A DNA stretch of 64,000 nt from Mytilus edulis (taxonomy: Eukaryota > Mollusca > Bivalvia > Mytilida > Mytilidae): positions 42,423,426 to 42,487,425 of the forward strand of contig NC_092349.1 of assembly GCF_963676685.1 (NCBI RefSeq), written 5' to 3'. The position numbers were made by a program, and so were the translations under genes. Below are positions 54,161 through 64,000 of the stretch, piece by piece. The first letter of the stretch is position 1. Every line of letters begins with the position of its first letter. A model generated the notes under the pieces. That model saw only the letters and a list, made by a program, of their open reading frames with translations. It ran no database searches and was not told where the DNA came from.

Positions 54161-57100
54161 TTACTTTGAACATACAACACATGTCAAAGGTTTCCCGTTA
54201 ACATAGGGAGGACATTTTAGTGATCCACACATTCCTCCAACCAAGTAAACAACAGAGTCTCCATTATCTCTTTCCCCTCCTGGAACACCAACTGGTTTGT
54301 TATCTACACAAACTTGTTCAGTTGTCTGAACACCTTCCGACATCAAATAACCCCAATATTCAACATTCCAACCTGCAGGACATGACTTACGACCAGGTAT
54401 CATCAAAATCGAGGCTTTATTTTTCGTGATGCAGACGGCACATGATGCATCTTTGTTCGCAATATCTGGATAAAAACCATTAATGTCGGTCTCAACACCG
54501 AACAAGGACTTAGCTATATTTGGAGACTCCAGATTTGTGTACTCTGGTTTTTTTGGAAGGCACAGATAATTAGACCCTCCTAATTTGAGACTCTGCTTTT
54601 TCCCAGCCATGTAACCTAAAAAATTTAAAGTTCTAAGTCTTAAATGACAAAAATGTGTTTCTATTTAAATTTATACGACGAACGACATCTGTTTTACTTC
54701 ACATATCTATGAAGTTGTTTAAACTGATAATATGAAACTCATGATATATATCATTCCTTTTATACAATTGGGACACCAGATACTTTTATCGGCGTGCTTC
54801 GCATACAAATACCATGCATAATACTTGCAGACAGTTTGATGTATTAATACTTTATTCCAATAACCTTTGCACATGCATGCAAAATCCAGTGCTATATCAA
54901 CGTACACAAACTTTAGCTGATGTATCTGTCCTATATTTCTTTTCTTCAGTTTATAAACAGAAGAAGATATCATATGGAATGGTTGCCCATAAGACAGCTG
55001 TCCAGAAAAATGTCCAATAAAGACAAGAGGTCACTGTTCCTGTTCTCTGTTGATGAATATACAATAACACTATACGATGTAATTACTATTATATCATTAT
55101 TTTTTACCGATTACATCTAAGTATCCTTTTGTTACATCGAGATGATCACGAGGGCATTCCGATGTATTGCTATCGCCTAGATTTGCATACGTAACTTTCG
55201 TTTTGAGTTTGTAACCGATCTATTAACATGATAAATACGCGGATATTACTGCCAGCGGGCCGATCTGGGCCGAATGACGTTACCTTTAACTGCCATCGTG
55301 CCGATCGTGCCGATTGACGTTGTCTGTAACTGCCAGCCGGCGATTGGGTCGATTTAGGTGTTCTTTAACTGCCAATGGGCCGATTTGGCCGATGGTTAGG
55401 GTAAATGATATAAAAACATTAATTTGATATTCTGTTAATATTCTTTCTTTTTCTCTACATTCTTCCTTTTTTCGTGACGTCATATACTATTCTCTGACGA
55501 AACAGTGACGTCATTGCTGTAAAATTCAGCGCAATGGTTTCCGTCAATCCATGGATGCGAGCTTTTCCTCCAGAACCGGAGCAGAACACAATATTCCGCG
55601 CGAAACATGCCGGCAGCAAATTCAACACCAGTTAAATATTTCTATTTGCTGTTTTTGATAGAACTGATAAAAGAAATCGTCAGGAGAACAAACAGGTACT
55701 TTGTAAAATCATTTTTAAAGAGCACTGATAGGGAAAAAAATTGTCTCCAATGTTTTTGTACCATTAAAAAATTCAATAAACAAACCAATGAACCTTAATC
55801 AATTATTGTTTAACAATGTAATACAACTTTCATTTCGTTAGCGAAATAAAACGAATCAAATTGAAGAGATATAATAAGGAAAGATAAACATTAGAATAGT
55901 TCACGTTACACGATGCCTTTCTTTATATACATATATCATCTAATAGTTTGAGAGAAAAAGGCAAACATTTAAAGGGGACAAACGTTTGGATTTCTTGAGG
56001 GGAGACATGAGGATTTATAAACAAAATATATATAATATCCTTGCATGGTTATATATAGAGAAGAACATAAATATATTTGCCAAAGACAGCACGAACAAAC
56101 AAAAATATTGGCATTCGTATGAAAATAAATATCCGCATAAAAATCTTCCTGTCCTAACATAATAACAAATGGACGTCCTCTAAATATAAATCTAAATATA
56201 GATCTTAAGATATACCTCCATTCCTTTATACAGTTATGCAAGAAATTTCAAAAGAAAAGGTGCAGCCACCGCCAAAAGATATGCCAGAATGAAGTCTTGG
56301 AGACCGCTTACAGAAAATGAACTGAAGTCTTTCCTAGCTATAGTATTTAACATGGGTTTGATTAGGAAGTCTTCCATAGAAGAATACTGGAATTCATCTT
56401 TACCAAGTCAGGCATCCCATTGGTTCAAGAAGGTCATGTCAAGAAATCTTTTCCAGAACATACTAAAGTTTTTATATGTGTCAGACTATTCAAGAAACGT
56501 CCCGAGACAGGTACGAATTAGACTGTGTAAACCATGCTTAAACATTGAAAGGAAGAAATGATAGGATCTCAAATAAAACAACTCTCAACATGAAACCAAA
56601 ATGACACAATAATATATAAACTATAGATCATCGTACAGCCTTCAATAATGAGCAAATTCCATACCGCACAGTGATAAGCTTAAACAATCAGGCTGTTTTC
56701 TGCTCTTTGGTTGGGTTTTTGTCTATTTGACATATTTCCACATTCCATTCTCTATTTGAAGACTAATTTTTAGTTTTGTCATACCTTTTTTTGTAGAAAT
56801 AAACGTTCAATTTGTGTTAAAAATAAAGGTTTCCGTTTAATCCATTTATCCTCGTCGATTCCTTAAATGTCTTGTACGAAATCTAACATTTCTTATTGTT
56901 TGTTATAACTACATCTCTTCAATGAATACTGATAATCATATTTTTGTTTAGATCATAAATTAATAATATGAAAATGTTTTGTCGTCAGATATAATATTAA
57001 TCAGTCTAAAGATTTGCACAACGGTACTGATATAAGATGTTATAATACGAAAATGTTGTTATTAAATCGTGCTGACAAATATTTCGGCTCAACAAATGGC

Positions 57101-60000
57101 CTTCTTCAAGTGATATATATATATAGGCGTAAAAAATACGGTTTCCATGGTGAATTTAATCGACGGATTAGTATTGCGGAGATTCAAGATGCGATGCTTG
57201 CGGTCAAGATACAAAATAATTTAGAAACGGGTAAAATGAAATCATTTAAAGATGACAAAAAATTTCATGTGAACACCAATATGACTTGTAAGACGACAAA
57301 TCTTATTTACTGTGTCACATGTCCTGGTTGTCACGAAAATTATATTGGACAGACCGGGAATAGCCTCTGTGAACGGGTGCGAGTTCACAAAGAACAAATA
57401 AAACACCCACAATACAGAAATTCGCCAATTAGTGCCCATATTGACACTTGTGGTAAAAAGCATTTTCAAATAATGCCTTTTTTTAAATGTAGACGGGATG
57501 AAGCATAATATAGAAAAGAGATGGAACGTTATTTCATAACATTAACAATATTATATATATATATACATGTAATATATAACAACAAACACGTGTATACTGA
57601 TTAGTATCACTACAATACAATAGTTATTACGGTGAGGTTGAATTTCCTGTCATTTATTCATCATCCACGCACGAACTCGTCTCAGAAAAAAAAATCTCTG
57701 TACATTAACCTCAGTTTCAGGTATAGAGATGTGATTTTATTTCTGTGGCATGTGATTTTTTTTCTGTGACATGTGCTTTTGACCATCAACAAGAACTTGC
57801 GGTCATCCGATGTTCAGAACTTCAGTACTTTGATTTTACATGTATCAAAATTATGCCGCTGAAAATATATGTGAAATACTTATAATAGGAAACTCACCGT
57901 CGTATATCAATGAAGATTTCTTTGGACAATTATTTCTTCCCCAGCGTATGTAGGTTGGACCAAATTTAATGTCTTTATTCACTTCTGAAAAGGAAAAACA
58001 TATCTTACGAAACACACATAAAAGCCATGCAGTCAGTCCAATTAAATTGATATCAATATATTTGAGTTTTATATTTGAATAATATACCAGATTATGATCG
58101 AAATAACATATATTCTAACATTAACTTTAATCAGAAATTAATTTAATAATTTAAAATAAAGTAGGAATAGGTTTACTGTTTAATAGCTTTAAATACTTTC
58201 TGATTGTTGAAATAAATAATTAAAGTTACAATCAGAAAAAAATCTTATAAATTCAAAGGAAAAAAATACTTTTAGCTTTTTCGAAAGCACGGAACAGTGG
58301 TGCGTTTCTTTGTAATATAGTCCATTTGCCAACTACCGATTTGATTCTGTTATTACACACTTTTTAAACGAATTACCTCCCTTTTTCAATCGTAGACTTG
58401 TTCTATACTGGACAAAATTGGCTATTGCCAGTGCAAAGCATGCTGAATTGAAAGTGATCAGATGCATCGGCGGTAAAACTAACTTTCATGAAAGACTTGA
58501 AATTTCTGATGTCAAAAGTATTAGGCTCAACAACAAATTAATGTAATTAAAAGATTTGAAAACCTTAAAAATTACTCACATTACGCACAGGTAAAATTAC
58601 TCTTTCTGCTAGCTCTCCATTGTAAAAATATTTTTAATGTCCCTCATAAAGGAGACAAATAAAAAAGGGATCTCTTAATACGACGGGTGCCACATGTGGA
58701 GCAGGATCTGCTTACCCTTCCGGAGCACCTGAGATCACCCCTAGTTTTTGGTGGGGTTCGTGTTGTTTATTCTTTAGTTTTCTATGTTGTGTCGTGTGTA
58801 CTATTGTTTTTCTGTTTGTCTTTTTTATTTTTAGCCATGGCGTTGTCAGTTTGTTTTAGATTTATGAGTTTGACTGTCCCTTTGGTATCTTTCGTCCCTC
58901 TTTTAATACAGGGTCAATAACGGGAATTGGCAAATGAACTATTATTGGTACATAGCACCTTAAAATATTTTTTTGTGCAAATATAAGTGTAAATTTTGTA
59001 TTGAAAAACGCCGAACCAAACAAAAGACAGGGATGATAACAGGTGCTCTTGGAGGGTATTAAGGCAAGCAGATCGACCTGCTCTGTATGTGTCACCCATC
59101 GTGTTTCTCATGAAAGTTCAATTCAAATTAATATTTATAAATATATTTATGTACGTGGCGGAAGAATTTTATTGTATGACAATTCTATTAATATAACAAT
59201 AGAATTGTAACAGGTTTTATGAACCCGAGTGTATTTAAATACGGTGGACTCGATTTGAAATTATCGATAAGAGCGTTGACCATTCGCATGTACACACGTA
59301 GTTTTTGTTAGTTATACTCTAATAAGCACATATATATTCGAAAACAGTATTAAATACTTTTTGTTTGTATTTTTGTATATTGTTGAGGCAATTTTTTTTA
59401 GTTTATTTAAACAGAGGACTTATTCTGTGATGTGGACTGTATTTACACAATTACAAACCTTTGTAATTTGTTATCATTTGATAAACATGTATTGCAATTA
59501 TTTGATATAATGTATAAAAAAAAAGAATGGTCATCGTGCCTGACAAGTTCTAAAACTAGTGTTTTAGTTATTTATATTATGAATAAGATAAGAAACAGAT
59601 TGGGTCGAGGTATATAGAAACTATATAGTCTAGTATATAAATAATTTATGTTCGTTTGAACGAAGAGAATTTAGAAAATAAGTCTATATAGACAATGAAA
59701 CAGTTTAAATAATATCCACTAGTAAACATAATACAGAATATTCAATAAAAGTGTTATCCTAAAGCAATCATGTTAGATATTTGGTCTACTATGTCATTAT
59801 GTTCTTGCGACAACATAATTTTTTTTCCCTTATAGAAGAGGACTTTCAAAAATACCTGTCTTACCATATGCATGCTGCAGATCATCTCTTAGGTCCTTGA
59901 GTGCACGTTCCATTCTGGTGATAATATAGTCGTCACACATTTCTGACGAAACAGACAAAACACCTAAGCTGAACGTCAGCAGGAAGACTATTGAAAACAT
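54161..60000 (-). CDS. secreted 'short-chain collagen C4-like' cysteine-rich protein, complete, 3 exons
   Basis: Exons in transcript order: 59865-60000, 57898-57984, 54161-54615. They sum to 678 nt (225 residues plus stop), with GT-AG borders and matching phases. Exon 1 begins MFSIVFLLTFSLGVLSVSSE, a clear signal peptide, then a charged helical segment (MERALKDLRDDLQHAY) that could form a coiled coil. Exon 2 carries GPTYIRWGRNNCP. Exon 3 carries GGSNYLCLPKKPEY, CAVC, LMIPGRKSCPAGWNVEYWGY, VCVDNKPVGVPGGERDN, CGSLKCPPYVNG and a C-terminal CVVCSK. This layout matches invertebrate proteins annotated as short-chain collagen C4-like, here without Gly-X-Y repeats. The function of the family is not established; an extracellular role is inferred from the signal peptide and cysteines. 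An in-frame upstream ATG at 60058-60060 would mask the signal peptide, so 60000 was chosen. Confidence 0.9.
55247..55395 (+). repeat. ~40-bp GC-richer tandem array
   Basis: 'aactgcca' starts recur at about 55247, 55288, 55328 and 55367, each followed by 'gggccgat' or a similar block and then a 'gacgttacctt'-like end. It lies in intron 2 of the C4-like gene. Confidence 0.75.
55960..56250. repeat. AT-rich repeat-like segment upstream of the piggyBac fragment
   Basis: It contains 'gaggggagacatgaggattt' and mirrored 'aatggacgtcctctaaatat' blocks. No coding sequence was recognised. Confidence 0.4.
56289..56513 (+). pseudogene. piggyBac (PGBD-like) transposase fragment
   Basis: The reading WRPLTENELKSFLAIVFNMG, then SSIEEYWNSS, then SRNLFQNILKFLYVSDYS matches the start of the DDE_Tnp_1_7 domain of piggyBac-derived transposases. 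Only about 75 residues remain. The catalytic aspartates lie further on and are absent; family A repeat sequence replaces them from 56555. It is in intron 2 of the C4-like gene, on the opposite strand. Confidence 0.75.
56555..56690 (+). repeat. interspersed repeat family A, diverged fragment
   Basis: Carries 'acaactctcaacatgaaacc' and 'cttcaataatgagcaaattc'. It truncates the piggyBac fragment. Confidence 0.65.
57118..57560 (+). pseudogene. GIY-YIG endonuclease fragment of a Penelope-like retroelement
   Basis: The reading contains CKTTNLIYCVTCPGCHENYI directly followed by GQTGNSLCERVRVHKEQI, and then ISAHIDTCGKKHF. This is the cysteine-bearing linker plus GIY-YIG-like nuclease module found at the C terminus of Penelope-like elements. 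A stop (TAA at 57506-57508) interrupts it, and the same frame reads on as YRKEMERYFIT, so it is a nonsense-damaged copy. No reverse transcriptase is next to it. It lies in intron 2 of the C4-like gene. Confidence 0.7.
58670..58920 (+). repeat. interspersed repeat with 'acatgtggagcaggatctgc' block
   Basis: A GC-richer block 'tacccttccggagcacctga' and 'tttttggtggggttcgtgtt' precedes a T-rich tail with 'atggcgttgtcagtttgttt'. I recall this as a common mussel repeat. It is in intron 1 of the C4-like gene. Confidence 0.65.
58921..59864. other. intron 1 remainder of the C4-like gene
   Basis: AT-rich with no supported feature. Short ORFs on both strands show no family resemblance. Confidence 0.4.
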
Positions 60001-60030
60001 CTTCACTTTGTAGAACAATTGTGTTAGCCC

Positions 60031-60053
60031 TTTATATATAGACACTATATACA
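60031..60053 (-). promoter_or_regulatory. TATA-like elements upstream of the C4-like gene
   Basis: The minus strand reads TATATAAAG at about 60032-60040 and TATATAG just upstream. They lie 30-55 nt before the chosen ATG, which implies a very short 5' UTR. Confidence 0.35.
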
Positions 60054-60060
60054 CCCTCAT

Positions 60061-60600
60061 TAATGTAACATATGTGTTGACATGAAATAAGAACTGGTAT
60101 TATCGAATTTCATATAGGTTGCACTTTGTAAATACAGCTGTTTCTCAAACATGCCTCTTTTGGGGAGATTTAGAATATTCATAGAAAATTAATTTTGTTT
60201 ACATACTAGTTCCCAGTTATGTTCTCTGTGTTCCATCTCACAGAGACTTAACTTGGGAATGTTACCAGTAAATAAACATGTGCATATTGTTTTCATTGAA
60301 ATCTGTGTTAACCTTTCATTCGAGGTAGGGGTAGTTAAGAAAATTGGTCTTAGTTAAAACTCTGAGAAGTTCAGGGCATATAAACGTTGAAAATATGCCG
60401 CACAGCCCTATATTTTGACCTTTGAAAAAAAATGTAGTGCATATGAACTTTCAATTGTAGGATAAGATTAGTTTCAAAACTTCATAGTAAAAGTGTTACA
60501 GTTTTAGCCGTAAAAGGAGTTCCTGTGGGAAATTGCATTGTCAATATTTACAGAAATGCAACCTATAGCATTGGATCATGTTGTAATAATGTTTGCCTTA
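60061..60600. other. intergenic DNA upstream of the C4-like gene
   Basis: No exon, RNA gene or repeat boundary could be supported. Confidence 0.4.
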
Positions 60601-60714
60601 AATTTTATACTTTAAATATTAATAAAAAGTTGTTTTTATGTGGCATGTTCGAAACGACAACGGAATGTCAGAGAGGTAAAACATTTTGAAATAAGACCAG
60701 AGATCGAATTTAAG

Positions 60715-61140
60715 CTTTTTTATGTACTGGCCAGCCGGACCTGTGGACTGAAAAATCTCCTTGTCCGGTTCTAAATCTACTGGTCCTGCAAAAATTACAT
60801 TCATTTGACAAACACAAAATGTTTTGATTTAAAGTTTGAATGATTTCCCTGCCATTGATTCCTCGGGTAATTTCATCTTCTTTATTCTCGTAGATTTTTT
60901 GTGCTTTTCTGATTGTTCATGACCAAGTACAGAATCTAACTTAAAATTTGAAGATCCTGTCTCCAAAAACATTTCTAATCTAGGTCTGTCACTGCATTTC
61001 CCAGTTTGTTTTTATTTGTACTAGAGATTGCGATGCAATCAGTGATTTTATCAACAAATTTCGACTGGTCCACCTGCCCACCAGCTGACAAAATCTACTG
61101 GTCTCGGACCACCGGACCAGTGCTAATTTCGACCAATGCC
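60715..61140 (-). repeat. degenerate repeat with GGTCC/GGACC blocks
   Basis: 'ggccagccggacctgtggac' and 'ctggtccacctgcccaccag' / 'ggtctcggaccaccggacca' suggest a duplicated, partly mirrored sequence. Reverse-strand reading is broken by many stops, so a decayed coding origin cannot be shown. Confidence 0.4.
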
Positions 61141-61369
61141 TAAGAATGTAAGAGTATACATTTGGTAATGTTTGGATTTATCATATCTTCAACGCATGTA
61201 ATAAGTTTCGGATTTTGAATTACTTTGCATTGATCGTTACTTAAAGGACATTAAGTGTCGAAATGCGCATCATGTGCAGTAAAATATGTTCAATAAGAAG
61301 ATTAGTATTATTACTACAACTGTGTTGATACCTTTTATAATGGATTATTATGCCAAGGGGTATCACCAG

Positions 61370-61570
61370 CCCAGTAATAAAAATTAAAATCACAAAAATA
61401 CTGAATTCCGAGGAAAATTCAAAACGGAAAGTCCTAATTGAATGTTAAAATCAAAAACTTAAACACGTCAAACGAATGTATTATGAATAACAACTGTCAT
61501 ATTCCCGACTTGGTACAAAATCCACCATTTTCTACATTTTTTTAATGTAGAAAATGGTAGATTTTGAACC
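61370..61570 (-). repeat. interspersed repeat fragment with a small hairpin
   Basis: Reverse relative of 50150-50345. It ends with a fold-back: ACCATTTTCTACATT and its complement around 61524-61558. Confidence 0.7.
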
Positions 61571-61639
61571 TGGTTTTATAGCTTACTAAACCTTTCACTT
61601 ATATGATAGTCACATCAAAAATAGGGGTACAGCGGTCAA

Positions 61640-61990
61640 CAAAGTGTTATAATCAAATCACTAAAAAAAAAAAATATGTAACAAATAAGCACAAAATGGC
61701 ATATAGACCAAACATATAAGCAAAAATTAAAGACAAGAATACAAAAATTTACCATAGTACGATAACACAATGACGGGATGTATAAGTATAGAGCCACGCC
61801 AAATATGTATCGAAGAAACAACAAAAGACATAAAGACAAAGCACAATAGCAAAAATGAAAGACTAGAATACAAGAATATCATAAACAATTACATAACGAC
61901 AGGAGATATAAGAACCACAAGTATCTTAATCACAATAAAAACAAATAAATATTTAACAACGAAGCAAAAAAGCATATAACAAATTTAACA
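61640..61990 (+). repeat. repeat with 'gacgggatgtataagtatag' blocks
   Basis: Carries 'aaagacaagaatacaaaaat', 'atgacgggatgtataagtat' and 'aagaaacaacaaaagacata', a loose tandem of about 100 bp also seen at 52008-52150 and 63400-63670. Confidence 0.7.
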
Positions 61991-62079
61991 ACCTCAATTC
62001 ATTTTTTTCTTATTTTTTAATTCTATTTATATGTCTGTTGAATCAACCCATAACCGATTGAAAGTACCGAATTGTTAGA

Positions 62080-63180
62080 TTATCAAAGTTATCAAAGGTA
62101 TCAGGATTATAATTTTATAACGACAGACCGCGTTTCTTCTATAAGACTGATCAGTGACGCTCAGATCAAAATAGTTATAAAGCCAAACAAGTACAAAGTT
62201 CAAGAGCGTTGAGGACTCAAAATTCCAAAAAGTTGTGCCAAATACGGCTAAGGTAATCTATTTCTGGGAGTTTTTCGAAAAATGCAAAGTTTTATGAAAC
62301 ATTTAATTTATACCAATGACCATATATAATTGATGTTCATGTCAACACCGAAGTGCTAACTTCTGGGCTGGTGATACCGTCGTGGACGAAACATCCACCA
62401 TCAGTGGCATCGACCCAGTGGGGTAAAAAGTTATCAAAGGTACAAGGATTATAATTTGATACGCCAGACGCGCGTTTCGTCTACATAAGACTCATCAGTG
62501 ACGCTTAGATTAAAATAGTTATAATAAAGCCAAACAAGTACAAAGTTGAAGAGCGTTGAGGACCCAAAATTCAAAAGTTGTGCCATATACGGCGACGGTA
62601 ATCTATTCCTGGGATAAGAAATCCTTTGATTTTCGAAAAACTCAAAAGTTTTGTAAACAGGAAATGTATAAAAATTACCATTTAATTGATATTCATGTCA
62701 ACACCAGTTTTGACTACTGGGCTTGTGATACCGGCCGGGACGAAACGTCCACCAGCAGTGGCATCGACCCAGTGGTGTAAAAAGTTTTCAAAGGTACCAG
62801 GATTATAATTTTATACGTAAAACGCGCGTTTCGTCTACATAAGGGAGCTACCATTTGATTTACATGGGGGGCTAGAATGAAAAATTGTTATGCATTTTTT
62901 TTAGTTGTAATCTCATAAATTGTCATCCTGTCTTTTTCTTTGGCCAAGTTGCTCATCCTGCCCTTTTTTTTCCTCAAAAATCCTGTTCTGCCTTTTTTCA
63001 AATTTCGTCCTAGCCCCCTCCCCGATAAAAAATCAAAAATAAGACTCTTCAGTGACGCTCAGATTAAAATAGCTATAAAGCCAAACAAGTACAAAGTTGA
63101 AGAGCGTTGAGGACCCACAATTCCAAAAAGTTGTGGCAAATACGGATAAGATAATATATTCCTGGGACAAGAAAATCCTA
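62080..63180 (+). repeat. ~350-bp tandem array, third unit interrupted
   Basis: 'ggattataatttt' starts are seen near 62104, 62447 and 62801. Units share 'cgcgcgtttcgtctacataa' or diverged forms, 'gccaaacaagtacaaagttg' and 'gtggcatcgacccagtgg'. The third unit is split at 62843 by a 195-bp insertion and resumes at 63044. Confidence 0.88.
62844..63038. mobile_element. 195-bp element inserted in the ~350-bp array
   Basis: ATAAG is present at both borders (62839-62843, 63039-63043), consistent with a 5-bp target duplication. The edges carry mirrored TTTGATTT ... GGGGGGCTAG and CTAGCCCCCTCCCC ... AAATCAAA. The outer motif resembles the palindromic element at 5469-5750. Confidence 0.7.
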
Positions 63181-63399
63181 ATTAATATTAACATTGACTG
63201 ACGGAGAATCGCGCGTTTGACGTCAGAATGTAAACGTCACACAGAAAAAGATATCAAATAATTTTGTCATTCAAAGTATGAAAAGAATATAGTCTATAGT
63301 TCTTTTAAGCATATTCTCTGCAGAATATAAGTTTACCTTTCATTCTTTCCGCTTGTATATATGCTTATTGTGTATTTCTTCTAAACAAAAGAGCCACGT

Positions 63400-63740
63400 C
63401 ACTATGTATAAAAGAAACATAAAAAGGCAAATAGACAAATTATAAGAAAATATGAAAGAGACTTGAATACAAAAATTATAATAGAACAATAACACAAAAG
63501 TGGGATGTTTCAGTACAGAGCCACGTCATATATATCAAAGAAACACAAAAGTTCCCACGTACAAAGCAACAATGAAAGATAATACAAACAACACAATGAC
63601 GGGATGCATAAGTACAGATCCACGTCAAATGGATATCACTAAAAAACAGACCAAACAGTCAAAGTAATACGAATAAAGACAAATAAGAGAACACTATAAC
63701 ACGTATTAAGATGATAAACAACGTCAGTACGCAGAATCTA
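63400..63740 (+). repeat. repeat with 'acagagccacgtcat' blocks
   Basis: Three loose units of about 90-100 bp carry 'gccacgtcac', 'acagagccacgtcatatata' and 'acagatccacgtcaaatgga'. It ends with 'taagatgataaacaacgtca', the same end as at 53036-53056. Confidence 0.7.
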
Positions 63741-64000
63741 TACTTCAAGACCACTGTGACTGTATTATTTGTGAAGTTGATATGGAATATTTATAAGTAA
63801 TTCATTACTGACATGGTAGTATAAAATATGTTTTAATCAAATTTAATATAAAGCCGGTAAAATACGACGGTTGATTCTATTCATAAGTTCATTTGAAAAA
63901 AAAACCTCTTAGTTCAACGAAGTCTTGTTTCTTATTAATCTTTGTCCTTTTAGTGATTAAGCCATTAACTGTATGATTTCAGTATATTTTACTGTTATCT

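Noticed and set aside
60619..60804. 61-codon minus ORF with a GPVDLEPDKEIFQSTGPAG stretch
   Set aside because: It is part of a degenerate GGTCC/GGACC repeat whose other frames are broken; no family was recognised.
62556..62780. 74-codon plus ORF
   Set aside because: Entirely within one unit of the ~350-bp array.

Overview
The window is AT-rich, intron-rich animal DNA. The exon sequences and a dense set of interspersed repeats point to a bivalve mollusc, most likely a marine mussel (Mytilus or a close relative). That genus-level call rests on remembered repeat families and was not checked by any search. No prokaryotic, plasmid or CRISPR features were seen.

Four spliced genes can be supported. 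(1) 903-2822, plus strand: the last three exons of an ERp29 (endoplasmic reticulum protein 29) gene, ending in a KDEL retention signal; its first exon lies left of the window. (2) 14407-38042, minus strand: a complete acetoacetyl-CoA synthetase (AACS) gene. I could place 18 exons with GT-AG borders, compatible phases and a summed reading frame of 1998 nt (665 residues plus stop). (3) 41325-46438, minus strand: three exons, one of only 24 nt, of an incomplete gene of uncertain identity. (4) 54161-60000, minus strand: a complete three-exon secreted protein of the type usually named 'short-chain collagen C4-like', although this one has no collagen repeats.

Most of the rest is mobile and repetitive DNA. 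Decayed transposons include a hAT element with recognisable ends (39697-40813), a non-LTR retrotransposon (52115-52890), a piggyBac transposase fragment (56289-56513) and a GIY-YIG endonuclease fragment of Penelope type (57118-57560). The last two lie inside introns of gene 4. There is one tRNA-derived SINE (about 12481-12795) and many terminal-inverted-repeat elements of MITE type, several with TTAA target duplications. At least four further interspersed families occur in multiple copies in both orientations.

Tandem arrays are also prominent: a 30-bp minisatellite open on both strands (41735-42480), a ~500-bp array in AACS intron 6, a ~160-bp array ending in a CCCG run, a 24-bp array, a ~166-bp array, a ~40-bp array and a ~350-bp array. 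Nested insertions (5469-5750, 53191-53816, 62844-63038) give a relative order of events.

The four genes have unrelated roles: ER secretory-protein folding, cytosolic ketone-body activation, unknown, and a secreted cysteine-rich protein. They do not form a pathway. I did not find a convincing new multi-gene system. The most interesting items are the incomplete gene with the micro-exon and the both-strand-open 30-bp minisatellite in one of its introns.
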